Below are positions 46,201 to 54,205 of a DNA stretch of 64,000 nt, piece after piece. The DNA is taken from assembly GCA_014607495.2 (NCBI GenBank), contig CP053160.1, forward strand, positions 8,928,001 to 8,992,000, in the 5' to 3' direction. The notes below the pieces were generated by a model, which was not told the DNA's origin, did no database searches, and was given only the letters and a program-made list of their open reading frames with translations. Within the stretch, counting starts at the first letter, position 1. Each line of letters starts with the position of its first letter. The position numbers and the translations under genes were made by a program. The stretch comes from Carposina sasakii. Its lineage: Eukaryota; Arthropoda; Insecta; Lepidoptera; Carposinidae.

Positions 46201-49200
46201 CGAACTATATTTATAAAGGCTGAACAGATTTCCAAGAAATTTTGCAGTCTCATAAAGACAGTTAGGATACTCAATACTCACGTCGAAAATTTCGAAACCA
46301 GCAATATCCAGTACACCGATGAACTGTTGCCTGTGCTGCTTGGTGTCTAGAGTCTCGTTACACTTCTTGACCAGCCATTTGAAGAGACGATCGAACATAC
46401 CCTTGCAAAGGGCACCGACCGAGTTGGTGACTTGGTCCTTGTTACGACCCTGGGTGACGAACTCGTTACCGACTTTGATGCGGGGCTTCAACAAGTTCTT
46501 GTACAAGTCCTGGCAATCGACACCAAGGAGTTTGGCAACACGCTCACCATCCTGGAAGATAAAGATAGTGGAGTCGTTAATACATGCACACATATGGGAT
46601 CTCCTTTATGATCCTCCTGTTCTGGCTACCCCATTTCGGGAATACAGCTGTAGACTCCTACCACTAACGTGAGTTTTATTTAATGTCAAAGTCAATGAGA
46701 TTTTTGTGTATTGTTTTCTCTTGAATTTAATATCAATATACTATAAACTATTGAGAAAAAACAAAATCAGATTTTTCTTAATATGGTGGAAACTTACTTC
46801 GGTGCCGTCAGCTTCAGCCTGTTCCTCGCGACCCCTCTGCTTGAACTTCATACAACCCATGTGCATGACAGCGGCGGTGATCTTGTAGACGTCGTTCTTC
46901 TCCTCTTGGGTGAAACCGAGGATGTCGAAGGCTTGCTATATTGTACAAAACAGTGTAAGTATTTGGAAGTGGTTTTGTAGCGGCTAACTAGTTTTTTTTT
47001 TTTTAAATATTATTCTTAATAAAATATGGAAAAAGTTATCAGAAAGTGTGTTAAGTATTAAAAATAGATACATAATAGAGAAACTATTATTTTTTTATCA
47101 GTTATATATCTTCAAATATATTGAACACATTTTAATTTTTTGTCTATTGCACGTATTTCATATTTTTGTGTACATTTTGTTATTAAGTTTTTAACTAATT
47201 AATTACATATTATTTAATTATAAATAAAGACAAAATGAAGCATATAGAAATTAAAGAATAAAATATGTTTAAAATAAAGTGAGTTAATTTGGGAAAACTA
47301 TTTGTAATTATAAAATTATAGCTTACCTTAAGAAAGTTACAATAAAAGTTAATGAATTGAAATCGGAAAGCGTTAGTTTGAAAAGCGGGTGCTTGCAACA
47401 AGTTCAATTTAAAGAGATGGTGCACAAATGATACTAAACGCGGATAACAAAACGGATTGTATTACAAAGATAGTATATTCGTAGCATAATATACTTTCAA
47501 CTAGACACACTATCACGATCGCCGGAGTGCTCCTATAACATCTAAGAAATACAACACATAAGGACCTTCAGGGATAATCGATATTTTTGGACATAACAGT
47601 GGATAACAAAGGTAAAAAAGCCATTATCAAATGGTTTTGTATCTATTGATCTTGCGTTTGGTACCCAGCAGATCATTTTACTATTCTCACTGTGGTAACT
47701 CCAAAAGTTCATACACGTTGACACTTACGTCGGTCAATTGACATTCCTCGCCGTCATCCATGTTGGGAATGGTAATCTTACCCTGGGAGACGTTATAGTA
47801 ATCGTAGATGTTGTCCGACAATAGACATTGTTCTGTTGGTAAATCATTAAAAATTTATAAAAGGCAACGGTAATCTAACCCTAATATTTCCTGTCATCCC
47901 TAAATGTGTGTCGTGTAGTGTCTCTGATTAGCTTTTGGGGAGTGCTTGTGCTGGACTGGCTGTAATGGGACACATTCACCGTGGTCAAATCTGTGCAGAA
48001 AGCTCTCTCTTGAACTCTTGCAGGGAGCAGTCATGTGCATGTCAGAATTTGTTTTCAAAAAGGACCAATTCCACGAATAACTGAATCAAGACGCTCCATG
48101 CGACAGTTCGAGACTTACAACAGTGAGTTCGAACTCCTCAGAATCGTTGACTCCAGGTATTCGTGTCTTGCCTTGACTTATAAGGGGATAGTCCGAGATG
48201 CGGTTGCTTAGCATGGTTATTTCTGTAAACATCAAGTTTATCTGACATACACATGCAAAAGGTTGCGCAAAAGTATATATAAGCAGATGAAGCATTCCAT
48301 AGAGCTGAAATGATAGATGAAGAGATAGAAAGATGGGCCAGTAGTCAAGTTCTGGACTCACATCGGTAAGCCTCATTTCTTCACCGTCATCAACACCGGG
48401 AATGGAAGTCTTGCCCTGAGCAACGATGTTGTAATCGTTGACGTTGTTCGACAACATGCATATTTCTATAAAATTTCACCATGTATTAATCACTGGCTGA
48501 TTCGGCGCCGAACACTAATACGTAACACAGGGATAGGATAATCACAGTCTTAAGCCGCTCATTGGAAAGACTGCCTGACCTTAGTCCGGTTTATGCGGAA
48601 CAAGGGTCAGGAGGATGATCAAACTACTGCAATACTGTCAGATGCCTTCAGACTCTTGGAAGGCTCACTTACGTCGGTCAAAGTACATTCTTCTCCATCG
48701 TCTACGTTTGGGATGGTAGTTTTCCCTTGCGAGATGATATGATAGTCATATACATCGTTTGACAGCAAACACATCTCTAAATATTAAAAGGTCGGTTAAC
48801 AAAATTATAGCTAAGGTAGGTTCGTGTGTTGTGTTCAAGGGTTGAGTTATGTGTTTATAACCTTATTCTCAATAACTCCATCTTACTTATTACCAAATCA
48901 ATCATTACATAACCAGTACAAGTAGAAATACAGTTAAAACTAATGCACATAATTGTGCAATATTGTGTACTCCTATACTCGAAGTGACATATAAATACTT
49001 CTTCACACGTCATCAGTATGATGACTGGAACTAAGAAATGTAATAGCCTAAATCCCAAGTAAATTACAATAGGGCAGCACGATGAAGATCCATTAAAAGT
49101 TTCTGCCACATTACACTTTAGGCATAGTTTATCTAGATCCTACTATGTGTAGTGAAGTAATACGCACCCTTAAGACCCTTGACGGATCCAGACATCATCT

Positions 49201-52200
49201 GGTAGAAAATGTGGTAAGAACGCTCAAGAGCTTGCTGGGAGATGACACGGGCCTTCTCGAGCAGGTCTAAGGAAAAAAATTATACATAAACATTTTAAAA
49301 GAACGATCAGTTAGCAGACTTTAGTTATTGATCGATTAAAGGAAAATCATATCTTTTAGATATACACAAAATAGTATTTAGTAGAAATCTTTATAATAAA
49401 TGCTATCTACTATAAATTTTAATAAGTGGTGATATTTCCTAAGTACTTACAAGTCTCGATATCAGCACCAGCCAGTTTGCCAGAGGGTCCGAAGTGAATA
49501 CGGATGAATTTACCCTGGGAGTCAACAATATTTCGTTAATGAGTTTAGTGATCCTGAACAGTTTTTTTCTTGATATTTAACAAAATTTTGACAGTGTTGT
49601 AACTAGAATAGCAAGTAAAAAGTAATTTCTGACGGCCGATTGGTGTAGTAGGTAGTGACCCTGCCTGCGGCGCCATAGGTCCTGGGTTCGAATCCCGGTA
49701 GGTGCAAACATTGATATGATGAATATCGATGTTTGTTTCCGAGTCATGGATGTTTCTATACTTATCTATGTATTTATATACCGTTGCTTAGTACCCACGA
49801 TACAAGACCTTAGGGATCTTAATGTGGGACTAGGTTAATGTGTTGTGTAGTGTGTGAATATTTAAAAAAAAAATTGTTAATAAAGTTATTTGAGTAAATA
49901 TTATCTTTTTTTTTTAATTTATATAATATAAGTTGGCTCCAGTGAGTAATCCAAAAGTTTTATTTCAAGTTTCTAAAGTTTAAAATTTTTAACAAGCTAA
50001 AAATAAGAAGAATCTTTGTACTTAGTCTTTTTTGATTCATTAATTTATTTAACAATTGACTTTATGATATAAGATAAAAAACAGAACATGTGTTATTAAA
50101 ATTGTAATAGCGAATCATACTTACGAAACGGGAAGAGTTGTCGTTACGGACGGTCTTGGCGTTACCGAAGGCTTCAAGCACAGGGTTAGTTTGTACGACC
50201 TGGTCTTCAAGGGAGCCCTTCTTGTCATTGGCGGGATCCTTCTTCTTGGAGGTACCGACGGTGGCGAAGTACGCAATTACCTTCTTCGTGTTCTCAGTCT
50301 TTCCGGCACCAGACTCTCCGCTGTTGGTGGTAAGGTTTTGTTAACTGTGTGTATAGTTTTAGGGGTCGGTTTAGATATTGAATTTTTTGGCCATGCTGAT
50401 ACATGATGATTGACAAAATCGACAGGGTGCTTTTTGATAATATTTTATAATTTAAAACTAGGGCTTTTTTCTTTTAAACTTTAGCATATAACAACAATAA
50501 ATTATTTATAATAATTTTACTAATGTTTATTCGTGTTTAAAAGGTCAAGTAACTTTATTGTAACTTCTATTGAAGTGAAAAAAAATTCAAATTACGTAAT
50601 TTGGAAACATTATAATGCTATCTTCCCACGGTGCGTGATATACCGACGAATCGTGGAAAGAGTATTGACCGTGGCCCATATGTTAAGTAAGATGCGTGTC
50701 TGTTCGTAGTCGGCAGCCGTGAGTGATGATCCATAAAATAATGCACCGTGGGAAACCATCAATTTTGATACACATAGCGAAACACTTTGCTACTTACGTA
50801 ATCAACATAGATTGATTCTCGTGGTTGGTTAACATGTTGACGTAGGCACCGTCAGAGATGGCGAAAATGTGGGGAGGCACCTCAGAACGACGCTTGCCAC
50901 GGTATAACTTGGCACAACGGAAGGTGTACACGGGGAATCTCTTGTAAGGGTTGATGGCGACACAGAAGAGACCCGAGTACGTCTGCGTGATGATAAACGA
51001 AATTAGAATGATGATTTCAGTGATGATGATGGGCTTAAAGATGATGACCATAAAGAAAACACACTTACACAGAGACAGTATTGTATCGATACTGTTATTC
51101 TCTGGTATGAAAACAGTAATGAATTTTGTATAGAAAGTACAAAAGTACAAAACGTGTCAGTACGAATTTGAAAATCAAAGAAATAATGGTGACTTTTAAT
51201 ACTCGTATTTTGTGATTTTTCTATACAGAATTCTTAGCAAACCAAATCCAATTATCAATACATAGAGATATATATTTTTAAATCAAGCAAGGGTATTGTA
51301 ATGATACCTTATCGCTTGAATCGAGAAAAGTTTTGTTTTCTTTTACTTAATACAATAAAGAAAGTAGTAAAAGGTAAACACAAGAAAAAAAATCTAATCT
51401 ATACAATAAGAAAAATAGAAGAGATGTAGCTCCGGGCGACGACGAGTCCCTTTTTACCGACTTGTCCTGTTTTAACAAGGGTTCAAGATCGGTCTCTGGA
51501 GAGGATTAGTCACATCATGGAAAACGGGATAAAGGATATAGACACATTAATAAAACTGATAGCATACCGAAAAGCGGTAAATATACTTTTTGATTTAATC
51601 ATTGTGGTAAAAGATAATGTAATCGTTACGGAAATTACTTCATGTAAATCATATGTGAACTTCTTGTAATTAGTTTTAATATTTGGCATCAACTCTACTT
51701 CTAAGTATCTAGAGATACATCAAAAGATTTACAATACATCAGGGTACATCAAAAGAAATTTCTTGACTACTACTACAATCAAAATAGCCGAAACGTACAA
51801 TGATAAATACTAAAATAGATCAATCGGCATATAGATGCACTATTTATAATCCAATTTAGACATCAATCCAAGATTAATTGCGCCGTTCATGGGCAATCCA
51901 ACATATATCATCAATCTAGTGTCTATGGTGTCGAGAGATGGGATAGGTAAGGTAGCATGCACACTGCAAGGCCGCAATCGCCGGACTCCTCCTAACTTAC
52001 GTAGATTAGCTTATGGTAATATCTCTGCTTCAAGTTATACAACACAGAAGCGTCGTTGAGGTATGTCAAGTTGGACATATCCTCGCATTTCTCGTACTTA
52101 GGCGGGTTGACTTGACCTACGAGATCTTTCTTGAAGTCTTTGGTCTGTGGGAGAGATGTTTGCATTAGTGCTATAGGTAAAATAAGGGCGCATTTTGCGC

Positions 52201-53226
52201 CTACTTACATAGATAAGTTTGGCGTAATATCGTTGGCGGAGGTTGTGAAGGACCGCTGCCTCGTTTAAGTAAGTCAGGTCTGCCATATCCTCGACTTTCT
52301 CGAATTTCGGTGGATTAACTTGAGAGAGGAGTTCCTTTTTTAATGTCTTCTCCTGCTTATTTAATAGAGTGTGAGTAAAGTCATGAATTAAGTAGAAGGT
52401 ACATATTTCATAGATTATCCTAATGAGAAACAAGAATAAAGTAATTTCATAAAAATAATTTTTACCTATACATTACATATTACATTACGAGTACCTAAAA
52501 ACTTTTACACATTGAATAGCTACTTCATTATCATTTGTGAATAATAAGTATATGGTCTTTGGATACGTTAGTTATTTCATGATAGTAGAAGTTCTTTCTA
52601 GTAGTTATCATTTCTAAGATCGACTCTGTTAATTTATTTTTAAAAAGCGGTATGTTGATCAATAAATTCAACAATCAATCATCATATCCTTTCCTAAAAA
52701 CGTCAGTAGTATTCAATATTTTGCATCCCATATTTAACAAAATTTTGTCTGGTACCTACATAACAATAATATTCGAAGAATTTAAAATATTTTATACATT
52801 ATATTTAAATTATGTACCCCAAGTGCCAATTTAATTTATATGGCATACTCGTATTAATGGTGCAGCATAAATGCATGCATACGAGTATGCATCAAACTGC
52901 AATAAGATCCTAAAGTTGGGCATAACTTAAATTCCATAGGTTCTCCTACATAATGGCCACATTATCAAAACATCAAAAGAATTTCCTTGACTAGGTTCAA
53001 GGACTCTTCCATCAATTACCTCGCCTCCGGGGAGGTTGACGGTCACCAAATCTCCCTTGGTGGCCTTGATCTCTCCCTGCAAAAAGCCCTCCTTTTCGTC
53101 CGGAACCCAGCATGCCTTCTTGCCATCATAAGGCTTGCTCTGGTCAATGCGCTTCTGCTCCAAGGAGACGAAAAGGTATGGGGTCGGATCGGGATCTTCT
53201 CCTTCCTGTACGACGGGCTTCGGCAT
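31194..53226 (-). CDS. Mhc: muscle myosin heavy chain, alternatively spliced (whole gene)
   Basis: Conventional muscle myosin II heavy chain, the thick-filament motor of all insect muscles. Constitutive coding exons: 53020-53226, 50798-50982, 50125-50320, 49451-49514, 49168-49266, 46798-46935, 46282-46551, 43060-43239, 42363-42513, 40018-40070, 39408-39495, 38883-39000, 36942-37078, 36733-36859, 36100-36309, 34785-35671, 33560-33805, 31564-33399 and 31194-31271. Between them sit one choice each from clusters 3, 7, 9, 11 and 15. One isoform sums to 5886 bp, 1961 aa; Drosophila Mhc has 1962. Phases join for every alternative. Motor motifs: P-loop GESGAGKT at 180-187, switch I NDNSSRFGKF, switch II DIAGFE near 461; then IQ neck and a coiled-coil rod ending in a short tailpiece. 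The coding exons are GC-rich with strongly biased codons inside AT-rich introns, as expected for a highly expressed gene. The gene has more introns than Drosophila Mhc. Confidence 0.97.
31446..31488 (-). CDS. Mhc: candidate Mhc exon 18 (alternative C-terminus)
   Basis: In the last intron a 43 bp segment is bounded by TTTTATGCAG and ATAAT|GTAAGT. Joined in phase 0 to exon 17 it reads ASIKGRP and stops (TAA at 31465-31467). Drosophila Mhc has a small stop-containing exon 18 at this exact place that is skipped in adult fibrillar muscle and included elsewhere. Position, phase and sites fit; the sequence is too short to be certain. Confidence 0.6.
31564..33399 (-). CDS. Mhc: Mhc exon 17, light meromyosin (1325-1936)
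   Basis: 1836 bp, the largest exon; [20 protein letters not shown] to the nonhelical tailpiece [13 protein letters not shown]. It encodes the filament-forming part of the rod, nearly identical to Drosophila over long stretches. The donor GTGAGT follows Pro-Ala in phase 0, the point where C-terminal alternatives split. Confidence 0.97.
33560..33805 (-). CDS. Mhc: Mhc exon 16, rod (1243-1324)
   Basis: 82 codons, [20 protein letters not shown] to [10 protein letters not shown], coiled coil following the alternative hinge. Confidence 0.95.
34325..34403 (-). CDS. Mhc: Mhc exon 15b (S2 hinge, mutually exclusive)
   Basis: 79 bp: [26 protein letters not shown]. It has the same phase as 15a and a nearly identical acceptor context (GGATCCAG there, TCCATCCAG here). 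Confidence 0.93.
34574..34652 (-). CDS. Mhc: Mhc exon 15a (S2 hinge, mutually exclusive)
   Basis: 79 bp: completes Lys then [26 protein letters not shown], 26 codons. In flies this exon encodes the subfragment-2 hinge, whose coiled-coil stability differs between fast and slow muscles. Confidence 0.93.
34785..35671 (-). CDS. Mhc: Mhc rod exon, subfragment 2 (921-1216)
   Basis: 887 bp of uninterrupted coiled coil, [20 protein letters not shown] to LDQLNKLKA plus two bases of Lys, so that either exon-15 copy can complete it. Codons are strongly GC-ending. Confidence 0.96.
36100..36309 (-). CDS. Mhc: Mhc exon, start of coiled-coil rod (851-920)
   Basis: [20 protein letters not shown] to [10 protein letters not shown], heptad coiled coil of subfragment 2; 70 codons in phase 0. 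An in-frame minus-strand ATG at 36376-36378 upstream is intronic and not a start. Confidence 0.93.
36733..36859 (-). CDS. Mhc: Mhc exon, second IQ and head-rod junction
   Basis: [20 protein letters not shown] then [20 protein letters not shown]. Holds the second IQ motif, which binds the regulatory light chain, the WPWWKLW hook and the LLNV invariant segment. Residues 809-850. Confidence 0.94.
36942..37078 (-). CDS. Mhc: Mhc exon 12, lever arm start (residues 763-808)
   Basis: [20 protein letters not shown] then [18 protein letters not shown]; includes the first IQ motif, which binds the essential light chain. Ends phase 2. Confidence 0.94.
37460..37577 (-). CDS. Mhc: Mhc exon 11c (converter)
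   Basis: 118 bp; [20 protein letters not shown] to FRLGKTK with a normal GT donor (GTAGAG). It has GKTK where the other two have GHTK, and AT-richer codons than 11b. Confidence 0.9.
37834..37951 (-). CDS. Mhc: Mhc exon 11b (converter), GC donor
   Basis: 118 bp; [20 protein letters not shown] to YRLGHTK. The donor after ACTAAG is GCATGT, again GC rather than GT; shifting to any nearby GT would break the frame into the next exon (VFFRAG). Confidence 0.9.
38369..38486 (-). CDS. Mhc: Mhc exon 11a (converter), GC donor
   Basis: 118 bp; residues 723-762, [20 protein letters not shown] to YRIGHTK. The 5' splice site after ACTAAG is GCAAGA, a GC-AG donor of the strong AAG|GCAAG type. The converter exon sets power-stroke speed and is the main determinant of muscle type in flies. 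Confidence 0.9.
38883..39000 (-). CDS. Mhc: Mhc exon with SH1/SH2 helices (residues 684-723)
   Basis: 118 bp: [20 protein letters not shown] then [10 protein letters not shown] and PDFKL plus two bases of Arg. The two reactive-cysteine helices (TCNG and RICRKG) precede the converter. Confidence 0.94.
39053..39310 (-). mobile_element. RTE-type LINE 3' fragment (Mhc intron)
   Basis: Frame reads [44 protein letters not shown]: the RT C-terminus of a chromodomain-free RTE-type element. Same family as 22800-23215. Confidence 0.7.
39408..39495 (-). CDS. Mhc: Mhc exon, strut region (residues 655-684)
   Basis: 88 bp: [20 protein letters not shown] then IIPNELKQP plus one base of Gly, donor GTAAGT. 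Confidence 0.94.
40018..40070 (-). CDS. Mhc: Mhc loop 2 mini-exon (residues 637-654)
   Basis: 53 bp: [17 protein letters not shown] after the split Gly. The Lys/Gly cluster is loop 2. It is isolated by 2.3 kb of repeat-filled intron upstream, which makes it easy to miss in automated models. Confidence 0.92.
40254..40538 (+). other. unidentified 94-codon open frame in Mhc intron
   Basis: An open frame antisense to Mhc, between the loop 2 mini-exon and the LINE fragment. It has a mixed composition (Asp/Glu/Lys-rich middle, then [20 protein letters not shown]) unlike the AT-rich noise around it. I do not recognise it. It could be a remnant of a transposase or chance. Confidence 0.15.
40836..42270 (+). 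repeat. interspersed repeat Z, copy 3, split by the LINE
   Basis: Left half 40836-40952 and right half 42130-42270 join to one Z repeat. TTGAGATGT occurs at both junctions, a target-site duplication of 8-9 bp. Confidence 0.7.
40950..42140 (+). mobile_element. RTE-type LINE fragment inserted in repeat Z (Mhc intron)
   Basis: Frame 40998-41582 reads a reverse transcriptase N-terminal part ([36 protein letters not shown]). After a frame change, motif A follows as [10 protein letters not shown] to about 41660. The C-terminal part (41811-42060, [19 protein letters not shown]) follows a gap, then the usual RTE tail CAGTGGACTGTAATAGGCTG. The middle of the RT is lost and stops are present, so it is dead. 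Antisense to Mhc. Confidence 0.8.
42363..42513 (-). CDS. Mhc: Mhc exon leading into loop 2 (residues 587-637)
   Basis: [20 protein letters not shown] to [10 protein letters not shown], ending one base into a Gly codon (donor GTACGC). The Gly-rich end is the start of actin-binding loop 2. Confidence 0.93.
42780..43021 (+). mobile_element. Helitron-like repeat, copy E (Mhc intron)
   Basis: Same subfamily as copy F, ending GGGCGTCCACTAG. It sits only about 40 bp from Mhc exon 10, in the intron downstream of it on the Mhc strand. Confidence 0.6.
43060..43239 (-). CDS. Mhc: Mhc exon 10, lower 50K domain (residues 527-586)
   Basis: [20 protein letters not shown] to [10 protein letters not shown], phase 0. 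It carries the actin-binding helix-loop region and ends with the HYAGN strand. Confidence 0.94.
43480..43839 (-). mobile_element. MITE family M2, copy 2 (Mhc intron)
   Basis: Reverse copy, CAGGGTGTTTTTGGTCGTCA to AAAAACACCCTG, TA-flanked; 360 bp, in the intron between cluster 9 and exon 10. Confidence 0.75.
44602..44772 (-). CDS. Mhc: Mhc exon 9d, divergent fourth relay exon
   Basis: 57 codons starting [20 protein letters not shown] and ending [12 protein letters not shown], with acceptor GGGCAG and donor GTATAT. It departs from 9a-9c at normally fixed sites (first Tyr to Met, HHMF to HFMF, ACIDL to PTIEL) and uses AT-rich codons, unlike the rest of the gene. Exact length, phase and splice sites are kept. 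Drosophila has three exon-9 copies. It could be a rarely used isoform exon or one starting to decay. Confidence 0.8.
45097..45267 (-). CDS. Mhc: Mhc exon 9c (mutually exclusive)
   Basis: 57 codons; relay loop [12 protein letters not shown], end [12 protein letters not shown]. Its donor GTAGAT is followed by an intron that stays open in frame all the way to exon 9d. Confidence 0.92.
45471..45641 (-). CDS. Mhc: Mhc exon 9b (mutually exclusive)
   Basis: 57 codons; relay loop [12 protein letters not shown], end [12 protein letters not shown]. Acceptor ATAAAAG is a poor polypyrimidine context; donor GTAATA. Same length and phase as 9a. Confidence 0.93.
45826..45996 (-). CDS. Mhc: Mhc exon 9a (relay region, mutually exclusive)
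   Basis: 57 codons (470-526): [20 protein letters not shown] to [12 protein letters not shown], with [12 protein letters not shown] in the relay loop. Insect exon 9 encodes the relay helix and loop that pass nucleotide-state changes to the converter (cluster 11). Confidence 0.93.
46282..46551 (-). CDS. Mhc: Mhc exon ending in switch II (residues 380-469)
   Basis: [20 protein letters not shown] to [20 protein letters not shown] is switch II. The exon ends exactly before the relay helix, so each exon-9 version follows directly. Drosophila has Glu where this gene has the final Asp. Confidence 0.94.
46798..46935 (-). CDS. Mhc: Mhc exon, upper 50K domain (residues 334-379)
   Basis: [20 protein letters not shown] onward to EADGTE, 46 codons in phase 0, with donor GTAAGT. 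Includes the segment [15 protein letters not shown] near the cardiomyopathy-loop region of the actin interface. Confidence 0.94.
47729..47832 (-). CDS. Mhc: Mhc exon 7d (mutually exclusive)
   Basis: 104 bp; [20 protein letters not shown] to EECQLTD, with acceptor CCAACAG and donor GTAAGT. Of the four copies it has the most GC-rich, optimised codons, which suggests it is the major form. Confidence 0.92.
48119..48222 (-). CDS. Mhc: Mhc exon 7c, the most divergent of cluster 7
   Basis: 104 bp; [20 protein letters not shown] to EEFELTV. It has Thr where the others have Cys at the third residue, NDSEE instead of (V/M)DDGEE, and Val instead of the final Asp. Splice sites (TTTACAG, GTAAGT) are good, so it is likely used but under different constraint. 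Confidence 0.88.
48362..48465 (-). CDS. Mhc: Mhc exon 7b (mutually exclusive)
   Basis: 104 bp; [20 protein letters not shown] to EEMRLTD, acceptor TTTATAG, donor GTGAGT. It keeps the length and phase of copy 7a. Confidence 0.92.
48673..48776 (-). CDS. Mhc: Mhc exon 7a (mutually exclusive)
   Basis: 104 bp; encodes [20 protein letters not shown] and ends EECTLTD, residues 299-333. Phase 1 in, 0 out, as in its three sisters. Insect cluster 7 encodes a surface loop near the nucleotide pocket that varies between muscle types. Confidence 0.92.
49168..49266 (-). CDS. Mhc: Mhc exon before cluster 7 (residues 266-298)
   Basis: [20 protein letters not shown] onward to SVKGLK, 99 bp, ending one base into a Glu codon so that each of the four cluster-7 exons can complete it. 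The donor GTGCGT is weaker than most in this gene, in line with a regulated junction. Confidence 0.93.
49451..49514 (-). CDS. Mhc: Mhc exon, end of switch I (residues 245-265)
   Basis: [20 protein letters not shown], 64 bp, ending one base into a Tyr codon (phase 1). The Drosophila gene carries this segment in a larger exon, so this is one of the extra introns here. Confidence 0.93.
49631..49880 (+). mobile_element. tRNA-derived SINE S, full copy (Mhc intron)
   Basis: Begins GACGGCCGATTGGTGTAGTA (A box) with a perfect B box GGTTCGAATCC at 49685-49695. A body with TTTCCGAGTCATGGATGTTT follows, then an A-rich tail. Antisense to Mhc, between the switch I exons. Confidence 0.8.
50125..50320 (-). 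CDS. Mhc: Mhc exon with P-loop and switch I
   Basis: Residues 179-244. Contains [13 protein letters not shown], the ATP-binding P-loop, and ends NDNSSRF, the start of switch I. Loop 1 is carried by the Lys-rich segment [13 protein letters not shown] in the middle. Donor GTAAGT, phase 0. Confidence 0.95.
50623..50754. mobile_element. short MITE or hairpin in Mhc intron
   Basis: TTCCCACGGTGC and GCACCGTGGGAA are perfect 12 bp inverted ends 108 bp apart. In the intron between the Mhc exon 4 and P-loop exons, neither of which is alternative, so a splicing role is unlikely. Confidence 0.6.
50798..50982 (-). CDS. Mhc: Mhc exon 4 (residues 118-179)
   Basis: Begins [20 protein letters not shown] and ends NHENQSMLI plus two bases of the Thr that precedes the P-loop (phase 2). 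Constitutive motor-domain exon with acceptor CACGCAG and donor GTAAGT. Confidence 0.94.
52001..52144 (-). CDS. Mhc: Mhc exon 3b (mutually exclusive)
   Basis: Alternative 48-residue version, from [17 protein letters not shown] to [10 protein letters not shown], with acceptor CCACAG and donor GTAAGT, 64 bp downstream of copy 3a. The core [20 protein letters not shown] shows conservative changes from 3a. An intron of only 64 bp between the copies may itself be too short to splice, which would help enforce exclusion. Confidence 0.93.
52209..52352 (-). CDS. Mhc: Mhc exon 3a (mutually exclusive)
   Basis: Encodes 48 residues (70-117) from [17 protein letters not shown] to [10 protein letters not shown], phase 0 at both ends, acceptor AAGCAG and donor GTAAGT. 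It has the same length as the next copy, so only one can be used per transcript. In Drosophila this region lies near the ATP pocket and tunes the motor by muscle type. Confidence 0.93.
53020..53226 (-). CDS. Mhc: Mhc first coding exon (residues 1-69)
   Basis: Starts [20 protein letters not shown] and ends at PGGE before a GTAATT donor, phase 0. It encodes the N-terminal SH3-like region. The ATG context AAAATG and the match to the insect Mhc N-terminus fix the start. Confidence 0.95.
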
Positions 53227-53997
53227 TTTCGGAGGCTTAACGAGACTTTTGGGCTAGTCGAGACACGAGAACGCAGCCCTGGAGCCTTCCTGCGAAACAC
53301 AACACACGTTAGTTGACTGGTCTCCCGTCCGGCGAATCTCAGCGGCCCCTAAGCGTGCGTCTATTTGTGGCGGTAACCCGAGTAGAGGCTATTTGGGAAC
53401 GGAGCCAGCGCGGACGCTTTTGCGTAATGTGTTTTATGCTGGCGTTTTTATTATAGCTTATGCCGAAAGGCCCTTCGCGGATGTTACGTCACGGGAATGC
53501 GCTGACGCCAACCGATTTATCCGAAGATTGTTGTTGTTGTCTTTTATGGTGTTGGTAGATCGTTCACTTGTGTACTTCCGGTAGATTCTAGCGAATTCTG
53601 GGAAAATGTTCTGATTATACTTTATGTTCAATATATATTCAGAGAACTTTGGAAAAATATTACAGTACCAGTAAGTTTATTCGGCCTTTAAGTTTGTTCT
53701 TATTTAGCAGTCTAAAGTTATAGGCTCAAAAGTTTTAAAGGCTTTAGATCGAGGGTATATTGGTGGGGACCAAATAGGGAAAACAAGATTATCTTTTATT
53801 TTACCTTTTAATTGGTTATGGACGAATGAATGTAAGTTTATTGTATATACTTGCATGTAAAATTAAAATACTTATGCATACTAAATTTCGTTTTAAATTA
53901 AAATACTTGTGGTTCAAAGTGTAAAAAGGATTAAGACTCAAAAGCTGTAGCCGATACCGTAAATTTCGCGTAACAAATCCGTAGTTTCACTTTTAAT

Positions 53998-54007
53998 CTA
54001 TTATTAA
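53998..54007. promoter_or_regulatory. candidate MEF2 site in Mhc intron 1
   Basis: CTATTATTAA matches the MEF2 consensus YTAWWWWTAR. It lies in Mhc intron 1, about 200 bp downstream of the predicted start, together with an E-box (CAGCTG, 54092-54097). MEF2 and bHLH factors drive insect muscle genes, so the placement is sensible, but single short sites arise by chance in AT-rich DNA. Confidence 0.3.
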
Positions 54008-54190
54008 CATCACCGATGTGAACAATCACCAATCACCATCTTCAGGACAAACCACTATCACACAATCCTTAAGGAATCCATTAGGATAGATCAGCTGACG
54101 TCCTTGGGCCCTACGTCACTTTCGGTTTCAATGCAATTGCACTCTGTCACTGCACTATAGACGCACGTGGGGACGTGCGCGCGTACTCAC

Positions 54191-54205
54191 GTTGTAAGCC
54201 GTTCT
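54191..54205 (-). other. Mhc: candidate noncoding exon 1 of Mhc
   Basis: On the minus strand a predicted start A at 54205 is followed 15 nt later by a good donor (AAC|GTGAGT, intron starting at 54190). The matching acceptor would be TTTCGCAG at 53290-53297, so exon 2 carries 63 nt of leader (53227-53289) before the ATG. A 15 nt first exon is very short; the true start could lie further upstream. Confidence 0.35.
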
